This document shows, one piece after another, positions 61,201 through 64,000 of a stretch of DNA of 64,000 nt. The notes under the pieces were generated by a model that saw only the letters and a program-made list of their open reading frames with translations, did not search any database and was not told the origin of the DNA. How positions within the stretch are numbered: the stretch's first letter is position 1; each line of letters opens with the position of its first letter. The translations under genes and the position numbers were made by a program. Source of the stretch: Cyprinodon diabolis (Eukaryota > Chordata > Actinopteri > Cyprinodontiformes > Cyprinodontidae). The DNA lies in NCBI GenBank assembly GCA_030533445.1, contig CM060065.1, positions 744,001 through 808,000 of the forward strand, written 5' to 3'.

Positions 61201-64000
61201 TAGAGAACAGACTGGATGTAGAGAACAGACTGGATGTAGAGAACAAACTGGAAGAAGAGAGCAGTCTGGATGTAGAGAACAGACTGGATGTGGAGAACAG
61301 ACTGGACGTAGAGAGCAGTCTGGATGTAGAGAACAGACTGGATGTTGAGAACAGTCTGGATGTAGAGAACAAACTGGACGTAGAGAACAGCCTGGACATA
61401 GAGAACAGACTGAATGTAGAGAACAGGCTAGATGGAGAGAACAGACTGGATGTAGAGAACAGTTTGGATCTAAAGAACACACTGGATGTAGAGAACAGAC
61501 TGGAAGTAGAGAACAAACTGGAAGTAGAGAGCAGTCTGGATGTAGAGAACAAACTGGATGTTGAGAACATTCTGGATGTAGAGAACAGACTGGATGTAGA
61601 GAACAAACTGGATGTAGAGAACAAACTGGACATAGAGAGCAGTATGGATGTAGAGAACGGGCTAGATGGAGAGAACAGACTAGATATAGAGAACAGACTG
61701 GATATAGAGAACAGTCTGGATCTAAAAAACACACTGGATGTAGAGAGCAGTCTGGATGTAGAGAACAGACTGGATGTAGAGAACAGTCTGGATGTAGAGA
61801 ACGGACTTGATGTAGAGAACAGACTGGATGTAGAAAAAGTCTGGATGTAGAAACGGTCTGGATGTAGAGAACAGACTGGACGTAGAGAACAGTCTAGATG
61901 TAGAGAACGGACTTGATGTAGAGAACAGACTGGATGTAGAGAACGGACTGGATGTAGAGAACAATCTGGATGTAGAAAACAGCCTGGATATAGACAACAA
62001 CCTGGACGTAGAGAACAGACTAGACATAGAGAACAAACTGGATGTTGAGAACAGCCTGGATGTAAAGAACAGACTGGATGTAGAGAACAGACTGGATGTA
62101 GAGAACAAACTGGATGTAGAGAACAAACTGGATGTAGAGAACAGACTGGATGTAGAGAACAGACTGGATGTAGAGAACAAACTGGATGTTGAGAACAGCG
62201 TGGATGTTGAGAACAGACTGGATGTAGAGAACAAACTGGATGTAGAGAGCAGTCTGGATGTAGAAAACAGAGTGGATGTAAAGAACAGACTGGATGTAGA
62301 GAACAAACTGGATGTGGAGAACAGACTGGACGTAGAGAGCAGTCTGGATGTAGAGAACAGACTGTATGTAGGGAACAGACTGGACGTAAAGAACAGACTG
62401 GACGTAGAGAATGGACTTGATGTAGAGAACAGACTGGACGTAGAGAACAGTCTGGATGTAGAGAACGGACTTGATGTAGAGAACAGACTGGACGTAGAGA
62501 ACAGACTGGATGTAGAGAACAGACTGGACGTAAAGAACAGTCTGAATGTAGAGAACGGACTTGATGTAGAGAACAGACTGGATGTAGAAACAGTCTGGAT
62601 GTAGAAACGGTCTGGATGTAGAGAACAGACTGGACGTAGAGAACAGTCTGAATGTAGAGAACGGACTTGATGTAGAGAACAGACTGTATGTAGAGAACGG
62701 ACTGGATGTAGAGAACAATCTGGATGTAGAGAACGGACTTGATGTAGAGAACAGACTGGACGTAGAGAACAGTCTGGATGTAGAGAACGGACTTGATGTA
62801 GAGAACAGACTGGACGTAGAGAGCAGACTGGATGTAGAGAACAGACTGGACGTAAAGAACAGTCTGAATGTAGAGAACGGATTTGATGTAGAGAACAAAC
62901 TGGATGTAGAAACAGTCTGGATGTAGAAACGGTCTGGATGTAGAGAACAGACTGGACGTAGAGAACAGTCTGAATGTAGAGAACGGACTTGATGTAGAGA
63001 ACAGACTGTATGTAGAGAACGGACTGGATGTAGAGAACAATCTGGATGTAGAGAACGGACTTGATGTAGAGAACAGACTGGACGTAGAGAACAGTCTGGA
63101 TGTAGAGAACGGACTTGATGTAGAGAACAGACTGGACGTAGAGAGCAGTATGGATGTAGAGAACAGGCTAGATGGAGAGAACAGACTAGATATAGAGAAC
63201 AGACTGGATATAGAGAACAGTCTGGATCTAAAGAACACACTGGATGTAGAGAGCAGTCTGGATGTAGAGAACAGACTGGACGTAGAGAACAGTCTGAATG
63301 TAGAGAACGGACTTGATGTAGAGAACAGACTGTATGTAGAGAACGGACTGGATGTAGAGAACAATCTGGATGTAGAGAACGGACTTGATGTAGAGAACAG
63401 ACTGGACGTAGAGAACAGTCTGGATGTAGACAACGGACTTGATGTAGAGAACAGACTGGACGTAGAGAGCAGTATGGATGTAGAGAACAGGCTAGATGGA
63501 GAGAACAGACTAGATATAGAGAACAGACTGGATATAGAGAACAGTCTGGATCTAAAGAACACACTGGATGTAGAGAGCAGTCTGCATGTAGAGAACAGAC
63601 TGGATGTAGAGAGCAGTCTGGATGTAGAGAAGAGACTTGATGTAGAGAACAGACTGGACGTAGAGAGCAGTATGGATGTAGAGAACAGGCTAGATGGAGA
63701 GAACAGACTAGATATAGAGAACAGACTGGATATAGAGAACAGTCTGGATCTAAAGAACACACTGGATGTAGAGAGCAGTCTGGATGTAGAGAACAGACTG
63801 GATGTAGAGAGCAGTCTGGATGTAGAGAACAGACTGGGTGTAGAGAACAGACTGGATGTAAAGAACAGTCTGGACGTAAAGAACAGTCTGGATGTAGAGA
63901 ACGGACAGGATGTAGAAACAGTCTGGATGTAGAAACGGTCTGGATGTAGAGAACAGACTTGATGTAGAGAACAGTCTGGATGTAGAGAACGGACTTGATG
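55300..64000. repeat. About 5.1-kb tandem duplication running off the window
   Basis: Landmarks at 56,721, 57,071, 57,475, 58,021 and 58,803 recur at 61,850, 62,200, 62,604, 63,150 and 63,932, all at 5,129 bp. The upstream part (55,345 and 60,618) is offset by 5,273 bp because the second copy lacks a net 144 bp (eight units). The second copy is incomplete at the window end. Confidence 0.8.

Larger units (their letters stand above)
15101..64000. repeat. Giant 18-bp tandem array (satellite/minisatellite), extends past window
   Basis: 48.9 kb of continuous head-to-tail repeats with consensus CTGGATGTAGAGAACAGA on plus (about 44% GC, 13 of 18 bases purine), roughly 2,700 units. No foreign insertion is visible. 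Common variants at fixed positions are: GACTGG, GTCTGG or GACTTG at the unit junction; GATGTAG, GACGTAG, GACATAG, GATATAG or GATGTTG in the centre; GAGAACA, GAGAACG or GAGAGCA at the end. Plus-strand translation reads LDVENR/S/K; the three minus frames read TSSLFS, HPVCSL and IQSVLY. Nearly all length changes are whole units, apart from 17-bp, 15-bp and, at the left edge, 14-bp units. Size and lack of insertions fit a satellite block of heterochromatin or a subtelomere, but the location is not shown by the sequence. Confidence 0.97.

Noticed and set aside
15101..64000. CRISPR array
   Set aside because: Repeats are directly adjacent without unique spacers, and the surrounding DNA is eukaryotic with LINE and BEL/Pao elements.
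15101..64000. Telomere or CENP-B-box-type centromere repeat
   Set aside because: The unit contains neither TTAGGG nor a recognisable CENP-B box. A centromeric role is possible but the sequence itself does not show it.
15101..64000. Assembly artefact as the sole explanation of the kilobase duplications
   Set aside because: The copies carry distinct private variants and length differences of whole units, which simple duplication by an assembler would not create. Copy number still needs read support.

Overview
The window looks like nuclear DNA of a ray-finned (teleost-type) fish. This is inferred from the mix of mobile elements: a Penelope-like element, a hAT transposon, a BEL/Pao retrotransposon, an L1-clade LINE, an L2-clade LINE with a fish-type 3' tail, and a repeat ending in GATG units on its own strand. 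There is no convincing single-copy host gene, no rRNA or tRNA gene, no CRISPR array and no bacterial operon. Two domains can be separated.

Domain 1 (1 to about 15,100) is a graveyard of nested transposons. Bases 1-866 hold minus-strand reading frames I cannot identify. From about 867 to 2,565 lies a minus-strand Penelope-like reverse transcriptase fragment, split by a 1,147-bp hAT element (1,037-2,183) with a perfect 8-bp target-site duplication. From about 3,990 to 14,960 lies a decayed plus-strand BEL/Pao pol gene. Its RT and RNase H part ends at 4,967 and its late pol and integrase part resumes after 13,900. Between them is a nearly full-length minus-strand L1 (about 4,983-13,531) flanked by a 15-bp duplication, and next to it a second, GATG-tailed repeat. 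The L1 carries an intact ORF1 and a broken ORF2. Inside its endonuclease sits a 5'-truncated L2 (about 8,480-11,618). The order of events that can be read is: BEL/Pao first, then L1 and the GATG-tailed element, then L2 inside L1; separately, Penelope then hAT.

Domain 2 (15,101 to the end of the window, 48.9 kb, roughly 2,700 units) is one uninterrupted tandem array of an 18-bp unit, CTGGATGTAGAGAACAGA with variants. It is organised hierarchically: 18-bp units; marker pairs of 17-bp units at recurring spacings (106, 322, 682 bp); a 3.2-3.4-kb level; three successive super-repeats of 8,014, about 8,372 and about 7,816 bp (19.3-43.3 kb); and a distal domain (43-64 kb) with tandem duplications of 1,132, 2,330 and about 5,129 bp. 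The array leaves the window on the right, so its full size is unknown.

Because 18 is divisible by three and the consensus unit has no stop codon in any minus-strand frame, the array shows minus-strand open frames of more than 2,000 codons. I treat these as a by-product of the repeat, not as genes. The most interesting points are the ruler-like 17-bp doublets, the four-state variation at two dinucleotides that fits CpG decay, the recent kilobase-scale duplications, and a chance in-frame L1/L2 endonuclease chimera.
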